Positions 18,093 through 27,190 of a DNA stretch of 64,000 nucleotides are shown piece after piece. The notes beneath the pieces were generated by a model that made no database searches, was not told where the DNA came from, and saw nothing but the letters and a program-made list of their open reading frames with translations. Within the stretch, counting starts at the first letter, position 1. The number at the start of each line of letters is the position of its first letter. The stretch lies in assembly GCA_038147195.1 (NCBI GenBank), contig JAYQTB010000004.1, forward strand, positions 620,001 to 684,000, in the 5' to 3' direction. Origin of the DNA: Eutrophocola salsuginis. GTDB taxonomy: Bacteria > Pseudomonadota > Gammaproteobacteria > Pseudomonadales > Pseudohongiellaceae. The translations under genes were made by a program, and so were the position numbers.

Positions 18093-19086
18093 CAATCGTT
18101 TGACGAAGGGAATATTGGGTGGCCTGGCGTTTTTGTTATCCGCCCAGGGCCTGGCGCAAAATGAAACCTGGCAGATGCCGAGGACCAGCTGGGGCGACCC
18201 GATGATCCAGGGCTACTGGAGTAACTCCACCATGGTACCGCTGCAGCGACCTGCAGCAATGGGCAGCCGGGAGTTCTACTCAATTGAGGAGTTGGAAGAA
18301 AACCTGCGCCTGGAATTCGAGGATGAGTACGGTGAAACCGAACGTGGTACGGCTGCCGACGTGCATTACCAGTTCGATGATTACCTCATGAACCGGACTG
18401 CAGACAACATTACCCAAAATCTGCGCACCTCCATCATCTATGATCCACCCAATGGCCGCTACCCGCCGTTGACCGATGCCGCAATTGCCGGCCAAGAGCA
18501 ATACAACGACTGGCGCAATGAGCATCAGTGGGACAGCGCCAAGACCCGGTCATTGTCCGAACGCTGCCTGATCTGGGATCAAGAAGGACCGCCTGTCCTA
18601 CCTCTGGGTTACAACAGCACGTACCAATTCATGCAGACTGAGGACTTCGTAATCATGCAACTGGAAATGATTCACGACGTCCGCATCATTCCGCTGGATG
18701 GGGGCGACCCAGCGGAAAACAGCCTGCCGCAGTGGCTGGGGAATTCCCGCGGACATTGGGAGGGCGATACTCTGGTAGTGGAAACTACTGGCTATTCCGG
18801 CAAGACCAATGCCCCCGGCCTGCGTGGTATACCAATGTCATCCGAAGCGCGGGTGGTTGAACGCTTCACACGCGTTGACGACAACACCATCGATTATCAA
18901 TTTACTGTGACTGATCCGAGCGTCTGGCAGGCTTCCTGGTCGGGTAATTATCCGTTTAGGGAAATCGAAGGTCCGATGTTTGAATATGCCTGCCATGAAG
19001 GTAATTACGGCATCGTCAATATTCTCAGTGGTGTGCGGCTCGAGGAATTCGAGGCGTATGAAGCCACCGGCAAGTTGGGGGAATAA
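18085..19086 (+). CDS. Second secreted paralogue of the DUF6152-linked family
   Basis: A 333-residue exported protein. Start ATG 18085 has AAGGAGAG 5 bases upstream and gives a signal peptide ending near GLAQ. It shares with its neighbour the layout: PMIQGYWSN near the start, a two-cysteine stretch around SERCLIWDQEGPPVLP, the signature RGHWEGDTLVVETTGYS and then VERFTRVDDNTIDYQFTV. It is about 55 residues longer than the first copy because of an insert after residue 50. It overlaps the previous gene by 8 bases and is followed after 2 bases by DUF6152, so the three are very likely one operon. Function unknown. Confidence 0.72.
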   Translation: MSDNRLTKGILGGLAFLLSAQGLAQNETWQMPRTSWGDPMIQGYWSNSTMVPLQRPAAMGSREFYSIEELEENLRLEFEDEYGETERGTAADVHYQFDDYLMNRTADNITQNLRTSIIYDPPNGRYPPLTDAAIAGQEQYNDWRNEHQWDSAKTRSLSERCLIWDQEGPPVLPLGYNSTYQFMQTEDFVIMQLEMIHDVRIIPLDGGDPAENSLPQWLGNSRGHWEGDTLVVETTGYSGKTNAPGLRGIPMSSEARVVERFTRVDDNTIDYQFTVTDPSVWQASWSGNYPFREIEGPMFEYACHEGNYGIVNILSGVRLEEFEAYEATGKLGE

Positions 19087-19088
19087 CC

Positions 19089-19505
19089 ATGAGGAACAAC
19101 ATGAAGCGAATTATCGCTGCCAGCCTTGTCTTCCTGGGTTCGCTCGCCTGCATCATGCCGGTGAATGCCCACCACGCCTTTGCCCAGGAATTCAGCGTGG
19201 AATTACCGGTGGAATTGTCTGGCACTGTGACGAAAGTCGAACTCATCAATCCGCATTCGTGGATTCACATTGCAGTGGTCAATGACGATGGAAATGATGA
19301 GAACTGGATGATCGAGGGCGGCAGCCCCAATTCGTTGTTCCGCCAGGGTGTCACCAAGAATACGATTCCGATCGGTGCCCAGTTGAAGGTTTTTGGCTAC
19401 CAGGCCCGCGACAAAAGCAACAAAGCCGTAGGACGCGATATATCCTTCGCGGATGGCACGCCATTGTTTTTTCGGGGTACCCAGGTGCCTGACGGCCGGG
19501 ATTAA
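19089..19505 (+). CDS. DUF6152 family exported protein
   Basis: A 138-residue exported protein with a signal peptide ending at about VNA-HHAFA. The mature protein opens with HHAFAQEF, and the strand LSGTVTKVELINPHSWIHI is the DUF6152 hallmark (a small beta-barrel with a conserved NPH motif). The histidine-rich mature N-terminus suggests metal binding, but that is inference. It starts 2 bases after the previous gene and closes the operon. Another DUF6152 copy is at 29616. It converges on lpxH with 6 bases between stops. Role unknown. Confidence 0.82.
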   Translation: MRNNMKRIIAASLVFLGSLACIMPVNAHHAFAQEFSVELPVELSGTVTKVELINPHSWIHIAVVNDDGNDENWMIEGGSPNSLFRQGVTKNTIPIGAQLKVFGYQARDKSNKAVGRDISFADGTPLFFRGTQVPDGRD

Positions 19506-19511
19506 GGCCGT

Positions 19512-20246
19512 TTAAAGGGAAAAATCCTGCAGAGCATACCCTGCAGGTGAGATTTCCAGGTACCAACCCCGGGTATCCCAGTCGCCGAGAACAATGCGTT
19601 TACCGGCTTCTCCATTAGTTTCAAGATCGTGGATGGCTGGCCTGTGCGTATGACCGTGCACGAGAAGACTCTGCCCTGTTTCCCTTAGCACTGCTTGTAC
19701 TGCGTCAGGCGACACATCCATGATGTCCTCGGCCTTGTTGCTGCTCATGGCCTTGCTGCGTGACCGCGCTTCCTGGGCAAAGACCTGACGCTCCGCCAGG
19801 GGTTTGGCAAGGAAAGCAGCCTGCCAAGCGGGATCCCTGACCATATTTCGAAAGGCCATGTATTCGATGTCCCGTGTGCACAGGGAATCTCCGTGCATCA
19901 GTAAATAGTCATTGCCAAAACACGATAATACGTACGGTTCCATTATCAGTTCGGCGCCGCACGACTGGCAGAAATCATGACCCAGCAGGAAGTCGCGGTT
20001 GCCATGCATCATGTATAACCGGGTGCCGGAGTCGGCCAATGCCTTTAATTCGTTTCTCACATGGAGGGCAAATGGATCCGGATTGTCGTCACCGATCCAG
20101 AGGTTGAAGAAATCGCCCATGATATAGAGAGCGTGTGCCGAGGCAGCACAGGTTTTGAGGAAGTCGGAAAAGGCCCTATGGATATCAGGCCTTTCCGGAC
20201 TCAAATGTAGATCGGAAATGCAGTAAATTCGCTGCGTTTCAGTCAT
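19512..20246 (-). CDS. lpxH: UDP-2,3-diacylglucosamine hydrolase
   Basis: A 244-residue calcineurin-like phosphoesterase that hydrolyses UDP-2,3-diacylglucosamine to lipid X and UMP in lipid A synthesis, at the inner face of the inner membrane. The metal-binding motifs appear in order: SDLHLS (Asp12, His14), MGDFFNLWIGDD, HGNRDFLLG, MHGDSLC and VHGHTHRP. Length matches E. coli LpxH (240). Its start overlaps the end of ppiB by 8 bases, an arrangement common in gammaproteobacteria. Its presence indicates a conventional lipid A pathway. Confidence 0.96.
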   Translation of the reverse strand: MTETQRIYCISDLHLSPERPDIHRAFSDFLKTCAASAHALYIMGDFFNLWIGDDNPDPFALHVRNELKALADSGTRLYMMHGNRDFLLGHDFCQSCGAELIMEPYVLSCFGNDYLLMHGDSLCTRDIEYMAFRNMVRDPAWQAAFLAKPLAERQVFAQEARSRSKAMSSNKAEDIMDVSPDAVQAVLRETGQSLLVHGHTHRPAIHDLETNGEAGKRIVLGDWDTRGWYLEISPAGYALQDFSL

Positions 20247-20736
20247 CGGATACCGTAACGGATTCGATGATGATGTCTTCTCTTGGTACGTCCTGGTGCC
20301 CCTTCATGGAGCCGGTGGCGCAGCCCTTGATGGCGTTTACCACTTCCATGCCATCGGTGACCTTGCCGAACACAGCATATCCCCAGCCCTGCGGTGTCTT
20401 GCCGGAATGATTCAGGAAACCGTTGTCGGCCACGTTGATAAAGAACTGGGCGGTAGCGGAATGGGGGTCCATGGTTCTGGCCATGGCAATGGTGCCGACC
20501 TTGTTTTCCAGGCCATTGTCCGCTTCGTTTTGGATGGGTTTGTCGGTACTTTTCTGTTTCAGTCCGGGTTCGAATCCGCCACCCTGAATCATGAAATTGT
20601 CGATTACCCGGTGAAAGATAGTGCCGTCGTAATGACCGGACCTGGCATATTCAAGGAAGTTGGCCGATGAAACGGGTGCCTTGTCATGGTCAAGTTCGAG
20701 TGTGATCTCACCGGCGGTGGTGTGTAAAACAATCAT
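20239..20736 (-). CDS. ppiB: Cytoplasmic peptidyl-prolyl cis-trans isomerase B (cyclophilin)
   Basis: Start is ATG 20736 (MIVLHTTAGEITLEL); longer in-frame readings run into glnS antisense. The 165-residue product is a one-domain cyclophilin without signal peptide. Catalytic and cyclosporin-site residues appear in TIFHRVIDNFMIQGGG (Arg and Phe) and the AMART-type stretch; the central NDNGFLNHSG-like segment reads NVADNGFLNHSG. It isomerises prolyl bonds during folding. The lpxH start overlaps its stop by 8 bases, so the two form an operon divergent from glnS. Confidence 0.95.
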   Translation of the reverse strand: MIVLHTTAGEITLELDHDKAPVSSANFLEYARSGHYDGTIFHRVIDNFMIQGGGFEPGLKQKSTDKPIQNEADNGLENKVGTIAMARTMDPHSATAQFFINVADNGFLNHSGKTPQGWGYAVFGKVTDGMEVVNAIKGCATGSMKGHQDVPREDIIIESVTVSDD

Positions 20737-20844
20737 GGATATTCCTTGTTCCTGGCTAAAAGTCCAGGCGATTCGTATGTAGTTAGAGGGTATGAGACGG
20801 GCTATAATAAGGCCTTTGTGTATTCTAAGAAAGTCAAAGCCCGA

Positions 20845-22518
20845 ATGAGCGAACCAGCAGCAACACCTTCCAATTTCATTCACCAGATAATCCGGGAAGA
20901 CCTGAAAAACAATAAGAACGAGGGCAGAGTACAGACACGTTTTCCACCAGAGCCCAATGGTTACCTGCATATCGGACATGCCAAGTCTATCTGCCTGAAT
21001 TTCGGTACAGCACGGGAATTTTCCGGATTGTGCAATCTGCGTTTCGACGACACCAATCCAGCCAAGGAAGACATGGAGTATGTCGACTCCATTCGGGAAA
21101 GCATCCGTTGGCTGGGTTTTGACTGGGAAGATCGTGAATATTACGCCTCCGATTACTTCGACCAGCTCTACGAGTATGCCAATGAATTGATCAGGCAGGG
21201 CAAGGCCTACGTCTGCAGCCTGACCCAGGATCAAGCCCGTGAATACCGCGGCACCCTCACAGAACCAGGTAAGGATAGCCCTGACAGGAATCGCAGTAAC
21301 GAGGAAAACCTGGACCTGTTTGCCCGCATGAAAGCGGGGGAATTTGCCGATGGAGCCTATACGCTAAGAGCAAAGATCGATATGGCCTCGCCCAACATGA
21401 ACATGCGAGATCCTGTTATATACCGAATTAGGCGCCTGCATCACCATCAGACCGGTGACAATTGGTGTATTTATCCCATGTACGACTACACACACTGTAT
21501 CTCTGATGCTCTGGAGAAAATTACTCATAGCCTGTGTACTCTGGAGTTCGAGGATCACAGGCCCCTGTATGACTGGGTACTGGACCAACTGGACGTGCCA
21601 TGTCATCCCCAGCAGATCGAATTCGCTAGGCTCAATATTAATTACACGGTGATGAGCAAGCGCAAGCTCAAGCAACTTGTTGATGAAAAGCTGGTAAATG
21701 GCTGGGACGATCCGCGCATGCCGACGCTGGACGGCATGCGCCGTCGTGGATATACACCAGCGTCTATTCGCAATTTTTGTGAGATGGCCGGGGTCACAAG
21801 GTCTAACAGCGTCGTAGATATTGGTATGCTGGAGCATAGCCTGCGGGACGATCTAGACAAGACGTCGCCCAGGGCTATGTGTGTCCTACGTCCGCTTAGG
21901 GTGATTATCGACAATTACCCCGAGGGCAAGTCAGAAGTCATGATCTTACCCCGGCATCCCAAGGATGGCAGCATGGGGAGCCGCGAGATTCCTTTCTCCC
22001 GGGAAATCTATATAGACCGTAATGATTTTGAGGAGGTACCACCCCCTGGGTTCAAGCGCCTATTTACTGGCGGCGAAGTTAGGTTGCGTGGCAGTTACAT
22101 CATACGCTGCAATGATGTTATCAAGGACAATTCTGGCGTAATCACTGAACTCAGGTGTACGCTGGATGAGGCTACACTGGGCGCAAATCCTGAAGGCAGG
22201 AAGGTCAAAGGCGTGATTCACTGGGTACCGGCAGCGGATGCTCTGGATGTGGAGGTGCGGCTCTACGACAGGTTGTTCAACAATGAGGATCCTGATAGTG
22301 CCGAGGGGGATTACAGGGATTATATCAACCCGGATTCACTGGTTGTGCTTTCTGGCTGCAAGGCCGAGCCGAGTCTTGCCAGTGCCGCTCCGGAAGACCG
22401 CTTTCAGTTTGAAAGAGAGGGGTATTTCTGTACGGACCGCAAAGATGCTTCCGCGAATAATCTGGTATTCAACCTGACCGTCGGATTGCGCGATACGTGG
22501 GCTAAGCAACAGAAATAA
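20845..22518 (+). CDS. glnS: Glutaminyl-tRNA synthetase
   Basis: A 557-residue class I synthetase. Start taken at ATG 20845 by comparison with the family (E. coli 554 residues); the upstream in-frame extension covers the promoter, where a TATAAT -10 is seen at 20803-20808. The ATP-site motif PPEPNGYLHIGHAKS (HIGH at 42-45) and the KMSKS equivalent VMSKRKL (about 271) are present, as is the DDTNPAKE stretch. It charges tRNA-Gln directly, so this cell need not use the amidation route for Gln. The next gene is cysS, 52 bases downstream, as in several Pseudomonas genomes. Confidence 0.97.
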   Translation: MSEPAATPSNFIHQIIREDLKNNKNEGRVQTRFPPEPNGYLHIGHAKSICLNFGTAREFSGLCNLRFDDTNPAKEDMEYVDSIRESIRWLGFDWEDREYYASDYFDQLYEYANELIRQGKAYVCSLTQDQAREYRGTLTEPGKDSPDRNRSNEENLDLFARMKAGEFADGAYTLRAKIDMASPNMNMRDPVIYRIRRLHHHQTGDNWCIYPMYDYTHCISDALEKITHSLCTLEFEDHRPLYDWVLDQLDVPCHPQQIEFARLNINYTVMSKRKLKQLVDEKLVNGWDDPRMPTLDGMRRRGYTPASIRNFCEMAGVTRSNSVVDIGMLEHSLRDDLDKTSPRAMCVLRPLRVIIDNYPEGKSEVMILPRHPKDGSMGSREIPFSREIYIDRNDFEEVPPPGFKRLFTGGEVRLRGSYIIRCNDVIKDNSGVITELRCTLDEATLGANPEGRKVKGVIHWVPAADALDVEVRLYDRLFNNEDPDSAEGDYRDYINPDSLVVLSGCKAEPSLASAAPEDRFQFEREGYFCTDRKDASANNLVFNLTVGLRDTWAKQQK

Positions 22519-22570
22519 TTAGTAGTCTTCATGACATCAAACAGACATCATTCCACAAACTAGAACAGCC

Positions 22571-23959
22571 GTGCTACAAATCTACAATACCCTGACTCGC
22601 CAGAAAGCTCCCTTCAAACCGCTTGAGGCAGGCAAGATCCGCATGTATGTGTGCGGGGTCACCACCTATGATTATTGCCACCTCGGCCACGGTCGCATGT
22701 TGGTTGTTTTCGATGTCGTTGTGCGTTTTCTGCGTGCCCTCGGCTTCGAAGTTACGTATGTCAGGAATATCACGGATATCGATGACAAAATTATTCGGCG
22801 CGCCAGTGAGCAGGGTGTCCGGGTCGATGAACTCACCGCTAAGTTCATCGACATCATGCACGAGGATGAACGTGCCTTGAATATTTTGCCGCCGGATATC
22901 GAGCCTCGCGCAACCGGTCATATGGCTGAAATCATAAGCATGGTCGAAACCCTCGTATCCAAGGGATTTGCTTATCCGGCGGATAACGGGGACGTGTATT
23001 TCGCCGTCAAGAAATTTCCGGACTACACTAAGCTGAGTGGCAAGAACCTAGACGAGTTACTTTCTGGTGCGAGGGTTGAAATTGAAGAGGCTAAAACCGA
23101 TTCCAGGGACTTCGCTCTCTGGAAAGCGGCCAAGCCGGGTGAGCCCGGCTGGCAATCGCCCTGGGGTTATGGCAGGCCAGGCTGGCATATCGAATGTTCT
23201 GCCATGTCGACCTGCGCGCTCGGTGATACCTTTGATATCCATGGCGGCGGCAGTGACCTGATTTTTCCGCATCACGAGAATGAGATTGCCCAGTCGGAAG
23301 CGGCGACCGGCAGGGAATTCGCACGCGTGTGGATGCACAATGCACCTTTGCGTGTGGACAACGAAAAGATGTCCAAGTCACTGGATAATTTCTTCACCAT
23401 TCGCGAGGTTCTGGAAAAGTATCCCGCCGAAGTGGTGCGCTGTTTTCTAGTATCCAGTCATTACCGAAGTCCAATCAATTACACGGCTGAAACGCTGGAC
23501 TTGGCGTATAGTGCCTTGGAGAGGTTCTACAATGCGTTAAAAGATATTGCCCTGGACTCTGCAAAATTGACCTCGGGCAGCGAATTCGAGAACCGATTCA
23601 TGCAGGCCATGGAGGACGATTTCAATACGCCGGAAGCCATGAGTGTACTGTTCGAGATAACTCGGGAGATCAACCGCCTCAAGGCTGAGGATGGCGAGAC
23701 TGCGGCATCTATGGCGAGCTTACTGGTTAGGCTGGGCGGTATCCTGGGCATCCTGCAGGATGTTCCTGAGTCGTTCCTGCGCAAGGGTAATGACGATATC
23801 GACTCTTCCCATATCGAGTTGCTGATCCAGCGACGGAATCAGGCCAGGTCCGATAAAAACTGGCAGGTTGCAGATGAGATTAGGGATGAGTTAAAGGCCC
23901 TGAAGGTGGTACTGGAAGACAAGGATGGCGTGACCTCCTGGCGTCTGGAAAGAGAGTGA
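22571..23959 (+). CDS. cysS: Cysteinyl-tRNA synthetase
   Basis: A 462-residue class I synthetase starting at GTG 22571. Zinc-binding Cys28 lies in YVCGVTTYDYCHLGHGR, with HLGH at 37-40; Cys and His zinc ligands recur in WHIECSAM and FPHHENE. The KMSKS loop is NEKMSKSLDN near residue 268. Length is normal (E. coli 461). It follows glnS by 52 bases in the same direction and is followed by a tRNA gene cluster with its own promoter. Identification is secure. Confidence 0.97.
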   Translation: MLQIYNTLTRQKAPFKPLEAGKIRMYVCGVTTYDYCHLGHGRMLVVFDVVVRFLRALGFEVTYVRNITDIDDKIIRRASEQGVRVDELTAKFIDIMHEDERALNILPPDIEPRATGHMAEIISMVETLVSKGFAYPADNGDVYFAVKKFPDYTKLSGKNLDELLSGARVEIEEAKTDSRDFALWKAAKPGEPGWQSPWGYGRPGWHIECSAMSTCALGDTFDIHGGGSDLIFPHHENEIAQSEAATGREFARVWMHNAPLRVDNEKMSKSLDNFFTIREVLEKYPAEVVRCFLVSSHYRSPINYTAETLDLAYSALERFYNALKDIALDSAKLTSGSEFENRFMQAMEDDFNTPEAMSVLFEITREINRLKAEDGETAASMASLLVRLGGILGILQDVPESFLRKGNDDIDSSHIELLIQRRNQARSDKNWQVADEIRDELKALKVVLEDKDGVTSWRLERE

Positions 23960-23987
23960 GTAAGGACCCATTGCGGCTGACTTTTCA

Positions 23988-24016
23988 TTGACGCCACCAG
24001 CAACCCTGAGTATCAT
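23988..24016 (+). promoter_or_regulatory. Sigma-70 promoter for the tRNA-Pro/Arg/His cluster
   Basis: -35 box TTGACG (23988-23993), a 17-base spacer, and -10 box TATCAT (24011-24016). It lies about 27 bases before tRNA-Pro. The DNA between is GC-rich next to the -10, as in stable-RNA promoters. Confidence 0.65.
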
Positions 24017-24043
24017 GCCGGGCTTTTCGTGTTAGTGATAACC

Positions 24044-24120
24044 CGGGGTATAGCGCAGTCTGGTAGCGCGCCTGCTTTGGGAGCAGGATGTCGGGAGTTC
24101 AAATCTCTCTACCCCGACCA
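24044..24120 (+). tRNA. tRNA-Pro (anticodon TGG)
   Basis: A 77-base cloverleaf with acceptor arms CGGGGTA and TACCCCG, anticodon loop TTTGGGA holding TGG, T-arm GTTCAAATC and encoded discriminator A plus CCA. First of three tRNA genes behind the promoter at 23988. Confidence 0.97.
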
Positions 24121-24169
24121 TATTTTGCCTGAACTGGAATTTTCCAGTAATGTGTGGGACCTGATTCAA

Positions 24170-24246
24170 GCGCCCGTAGCTCATCCGGATAGAGCATCGG
24201 CCTTCTAAGCCGAGGGTAGCAGGTTCGAGTCCTGCCGGGCGTGCCA
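24170..24246 (+). tRNA. tRNA-Arg (anticodon TCT)
   Basis: A 77-base cloverleaf. The acceptor arms GCGCCCG and CGGGCGT pair with one G-T at the first position. The anticodon stem CGGC/GCCG closes loop CTTCTAA with anticodon TCT; the T-arm is GTTCGAGTC, and discriminator G plus CCA are encoded. It reads AGA codons. Confidence 0.96.
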
Positions 24247-24308
24247 GAATGTCCAGGCATTTGACAGGCAGTATGCTGGCAAATAAAAGTTCAGCAGAAA
24301 CGATCAGT

Positions 24309-24385
24309 GGTGGCCGTAGCTCAGTTGGTAGAGTCCCTGACTGTGACTCAGGTTGTCGTGGGTTCGAGCCCCATCGGCCACCCCA
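24309..24385 (+). tRNA. tRNA-His (anticodon GTG)
   Basis: Cloverleaf with acceptor arms GTGGCCG and CGGCCAC, plus an encoded G at -1 (24309) opposite discriminator C, the identity feature of tRNA-His. The anticodon loop CTGTGAC carries GTG, and CCA is encoded at 24383-24385. Last of the cluster, followed directly by a terminator. Confidence 0.97.
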
Positions 24386-24405
24386 TTTAAAGGTGAGTAA
24401 TCGCC

Positions 24406-24437
24406 AAAAAAAAGCCCCGCATTTGCGGGGCTTTTTT
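24406..24437 (+). terminator. Rho-independent terminator after the tRNA cluster
   Basis: A perfect 7-bp GC-rich stem GCCCCGC / GCGGGGC with a 4-base loop ATTT, preceded by an A-run and followed by TTTTTT (24432-24437). The matching A-run means it could also work on the other strand, ending transcription of the dUTPase gene. The 250 bases between it and the dUTPase stop hold no gene I can support. Confidence 0.93.
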
Positions 24438-24692
24438 ATATCTTGATATTTACATACCTTTTCCAGGCAAATACTACTTGTAAATGTATCTAAAAGAGCA
24501 GCAGCTCTAAACTGACTCTTACTTTAAATATAAACGGTTATATTTACTATTTGCTTCTCAAAAGAAGATGTCAAAATTTTTCGAGAAGAATGCCTGCCGC
24601 CTGATTTCACGATCCGTGAAGTTAAACTGGCGACCCATAAAGGGGGCGACAGGGCTTTCTTGAGGTATTTCCTTAAGTGGCAATCCGGTTAT

Positions 24693-25349
24693 TCAACTAT
24701 TTTTTTGATATCTGTCTTTCAACGACTCGTAGAGGTTATGCTGGAAATCGGCTTGTTCAGGGTCCAGGCCTGCCATGGCTTCCACCAAGTGTTCGTTGTC
24801 TTCCCGGCCACCCCAAATCTTCTGGTAGGTTCCTTCCTTGTATCCGTGGTCCTGGCGAAAGAAATTCAGCACGTTCTTGCCCACGTACTGGCAGAACAGA
24901 TCATTCCAGTCCATCTTGCAATCTGTCATTAGTGCTTCGAACAACGGAACGTTGATGCGGCTTGCACAGGCCAACCCAACACTGAGTTCAAGTTTTTGCA
25001 GGGTATCCAGCGTATTTACGTTATAGGTTTTGCCGTCAAAATCTACCTTGCATTCGCCATGACAAAGACGCATCAGGCTGAGTAGTGCCTGGGGTTCATC
25101 ATTAAGTTGTTCCAGCAGAATGTGAGAGAGTGTGAAGTGCCAGATATCGACCAGCTCCATCTGCAGCTGCTCGAGATCGCATTCCTGTTTTTTCCACCAT
25201 TTCCAGCCATGGTGCTCCATGGCCTCGGCACCTTCGACAATAATAGCGCGCAGATAAGGATAGGATGCCTCAACCCAGTGTGGATTGACTTTGGCATTCA
25301 TCTTCGATTGCAGACTAAGCATGATCTTGGCCTGGGATTCCTTAAGCAT
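24693..25349 (-). CDS. All-alpha (dimeric, MazG-like) dUTP diphosphatase
   Basis: Start chosen at ATG 25349, with GAGG about 10 bases upstream, giving 218 residues; a GTG six codons earlier is the alternative. The metal-binding helices read VEGAEAMEHHGWKWWKK and ELVDIWHFTLSHIL, the same pattern as Campylobacter and kinetoplastid all-alpha dUTPases (ECAELxxSxxWKHWK and EIVDIWHF). A third acidic motif, REDNEHLVEAM, lies near the C-terminus. It hydrolyses dUTP (and dUDP) to dUMP, keeping uracil out of DNA. This type is unrelated to trimeric Dut. Next on the strand upstream is a membrane-anchored hypothetical gene. Confidence 0.9.
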   Translation of the reverse strand: MLKESQAKIMLSLQSKMNAKVNPHWVEASYPYLRAIIVEGAEAMEHHGWKWWKKQECDLEQLQMELVDIWHFTLSHILLEQLNDEPQALLSLMRLCHGECKVDFDGKTYNVNTLDTLQKLELSVGLACASRINVPLFEALMTDCKMDWNDLFCQYVGKNVLNFFRQDHGYKEGTYQKIWGGREDNEHLVEAMAGLDPEQADFQHNLYESLKDRYQKNS

Positions 25350-25392
25350 TGTTGATAACCTCGTCACATCATTCGAGTATATTTGAAACTAT

Positions 25393-26007
25393 TCATTCTC
25401 CAGGACTGATCAGCTGGCTGATATCATTATGACTTACAGGTTCGCCCCATTGTCTGATCAACAATTTGCAGTCTGTCTTGGTTAGTAGGTCCAGGCTCTG
25501 ATAACCAAATTCGTTCCAGTATTGCCTGGGATTATCGAGCAGGGGTAATTTCATCCTGATATCACTTTCAGTCATTGTCTCTGTAGATGCTTTGGCGATA
25601 CGCGCCAAAATTGCCGTCCGGTAGATATCCTTCAATGTTTGTGCAGGCTTGTCATCGCGGGCTTTCATGCGGCTCCTGAGTGTGACCAATGTCTGGCGGA
25701 AAGCTAGCATCCGGGGATACTGCTTACCGCAAAGCGCCAGGGCCTCCTGGAAGCGTCCTTCATCGCGAAGCGCTTTCACTTTTTGTTGCCAAGATATCGG
25801 TTCATGAACGCTTTCTGGAAGCGCCTGTGCAATTGAAACAGGATGACGCAGCGGCATATCCTGGTTGTCCGTAGTCTCATCTAGGCTTGGTAGGGGCATA
25901 CCCTGGTCGGCTATATCCCGTGCTTTATTTAGCTGGTTGATATATAGCACCCTGACTAGGGCGACTAAGAGTATCAGTGATACTAGCAAGATTAGAAATA
26001 GCGACAT
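25393..26007 (-). CDS. Membrane-anchored hypothetical protein
   Basis: A 204-residue protein not recognised. Residues 2-24 form one strongly hydrophobic helix (MSLFLILLVSLILLVALVRV), a likely inner-membrane anchor. A linker of about 50 polar, proline-containing residues follows, then a helical cytoplasmic or periplasmic domain (about 75-204) with ALRDEGRFQEALALCGKQYP, which looks like one TPR-type helical hairpin. It lies 43 bases upstream of the dUTPase on the same strand, so co-transcription is likely. A role as an assembly or scaffold factor is only a guess. Confidence 0.6.
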   Translation of the reverse strand: MSLFLILLVSLILLVALVRVLYINQLNKARDIADQGMPLPSLDETTDNQDMPLRHPVSIAQALPESVHEPISWQQKVKALRDEGRFQEALALCGKQYPRMLAFRQTLVTLRSRMKARDDKPAQTLKDIYRTAILARIAKASTETMTESDIRMKLPLLDNPRQYWNEFGYQSLDLLTKTDCKLLIRQWGEPVSHNDISQLISPGE

Positions 26008-26260
26008 TTTTTTACGTATTTCTTAAGCAGGGAAAGGATTTTAGCAAGTGCGCATGGGTGGGTCGAGGGAGTCTATTTCCCAGCATATTTGCCATCTCCC
26101 GACTCTGACACTATGTTCAATCCGACACAGCGACCTATAAGCTTACCGAGGCTACAAATTCCTCCGCCAGGTCTTGCAGCAGGCCATCCAGTGCATGAAA
26201 GCCGTAATAAATGTTGTGTTATTTGCTATACTGCGCGAATTTCAGACCACTTTAGTCCGC

Positions 26261-27190
26261 ATGACACCCGCAATATCCATCAAAGATCTTTTTAAAACCT
26301 ACGACAATGGCTTCGAGGCCCTCAAAGGCATAAGCCTGGACGTGGCAGAAGGTGATTTTTTTGCCCTCCTGGGTGCCAATGGAGCTGGAAAATCTACCAC
26401 TATCGGGGTGCTGTCAACCCTTGTACGAAGAACATCCGGGAGTGTCCAGGTTTTTGGCCAGAATGTAGACACCAACAGCTATGAGACTAAGCTAAACCTT
26501 GGTGTGGTCCCCCAGGAAGTTAATTTCAACCACTTCGAGAAGGTATTTGATATCGTGGTTACTCAAGGCGGTTACTATGGCTTGCCTGTAAAACTGGCCA
26601 AGGAAAGGGCGGAAAAGTACCTGACCCAGCTTGGGCTATGGGAAAAACATAACCAGCAGGCACGAAACCTGTCCGGCGGCATGAAACGAAGGCTCCTCAT
26701 CGCCAGAGCGCTCGTCCATGAACCACGCCTGCTGCTGCTGGACGAACCCACTGCCGGCGTCGATATCGAGCTGCGCCGTTCCACTTGGGATTTCCTGCAG
26801 AAAATCAACCGTGCCGGTACGACGATCGTCCTCACCACGCACTATCTCGAAGAAGCTGAAACTTTGTGCCGAAACATCGCCATGATCGATCGCGGAGTGA
26901 TCGTGGAAAATACCAGCATGAAGGCATTGCTGCGTAAACTGCAACAGGAACACTTTGTCCTAGATGTCCGACAGGAACTGGAACAGGCTCCCAAGCTTGA
27001 TGGCTTTTGTTGTGAATTGCTTGACGCCAGTACGCTAGAAGTCGTCGTGGAAAGCCATCAAGATCTCAATGATGTATTTAACGAACTGAAGGCGCTGAAT
27101 ATCCAGGTGAAAAGCATGCGCAACAAATCTAATCGTCTTGAGCAGCTTTTCATTTCGCTGCTTAAAAAACCAGAGCAGTCAAATGTATGA
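26261..27190 (+). CDS. ABC transporter ATP-binding protein (YadG-type, ABC-2 exporter)
   Basis: Start chosen at ATG 26261 (MTPAISIKDLFKTYDNG), because the earlier in-frame methionines give an extension unlike the family. The 309-residue ATPase has Walker A GANGAGKST (38-46), signature LSGGMKRRL (about 138), Walker B LLLLDEPTAG and H-loop TTHYLEEAE. The C-terminal 80 residues form the regulatory tail seen in YadG/CcmA-like exporters. It powers the permease encoded next, whose start overlaps its stop by 4 bases (ATGA). The substrate is unknown. Confidence 0.93.
   Translation: MTPAISIKDLFKTYDNGFEALKGISLDVAEGDFFALLGANGAGKSTTIGVLSTLVRRTSGSVQVFGQNVDTNSYETKLNLGVVPQEVNFNHFEKVFDIVVTQGGYYGLPVKLAKERAEKYLTQLGLWEKHNQQARNLSGGMKRRLLIARALVHEPRLLLLDEPTAGVDIELRRSTWDFLQKINRAGTTIVLTTHYLEEAETLCRNIAMIDRGVIVENTSMKALLRKLQQEHFVLDVRQELEQAPKLDGFCCELLDASTLEVVVESHQDLNDVFNELKALNIQVKSMRNKSNRLEQLFISLLKKPEQSNV

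Noticed and set aside
19527..19548. Inverted repeat CCTGCAG...CTGCAGG as terminator between DUF6152 and lpxH
   Set aside because: It lies inside the lpxH coding end and no T-run follows on either strand.
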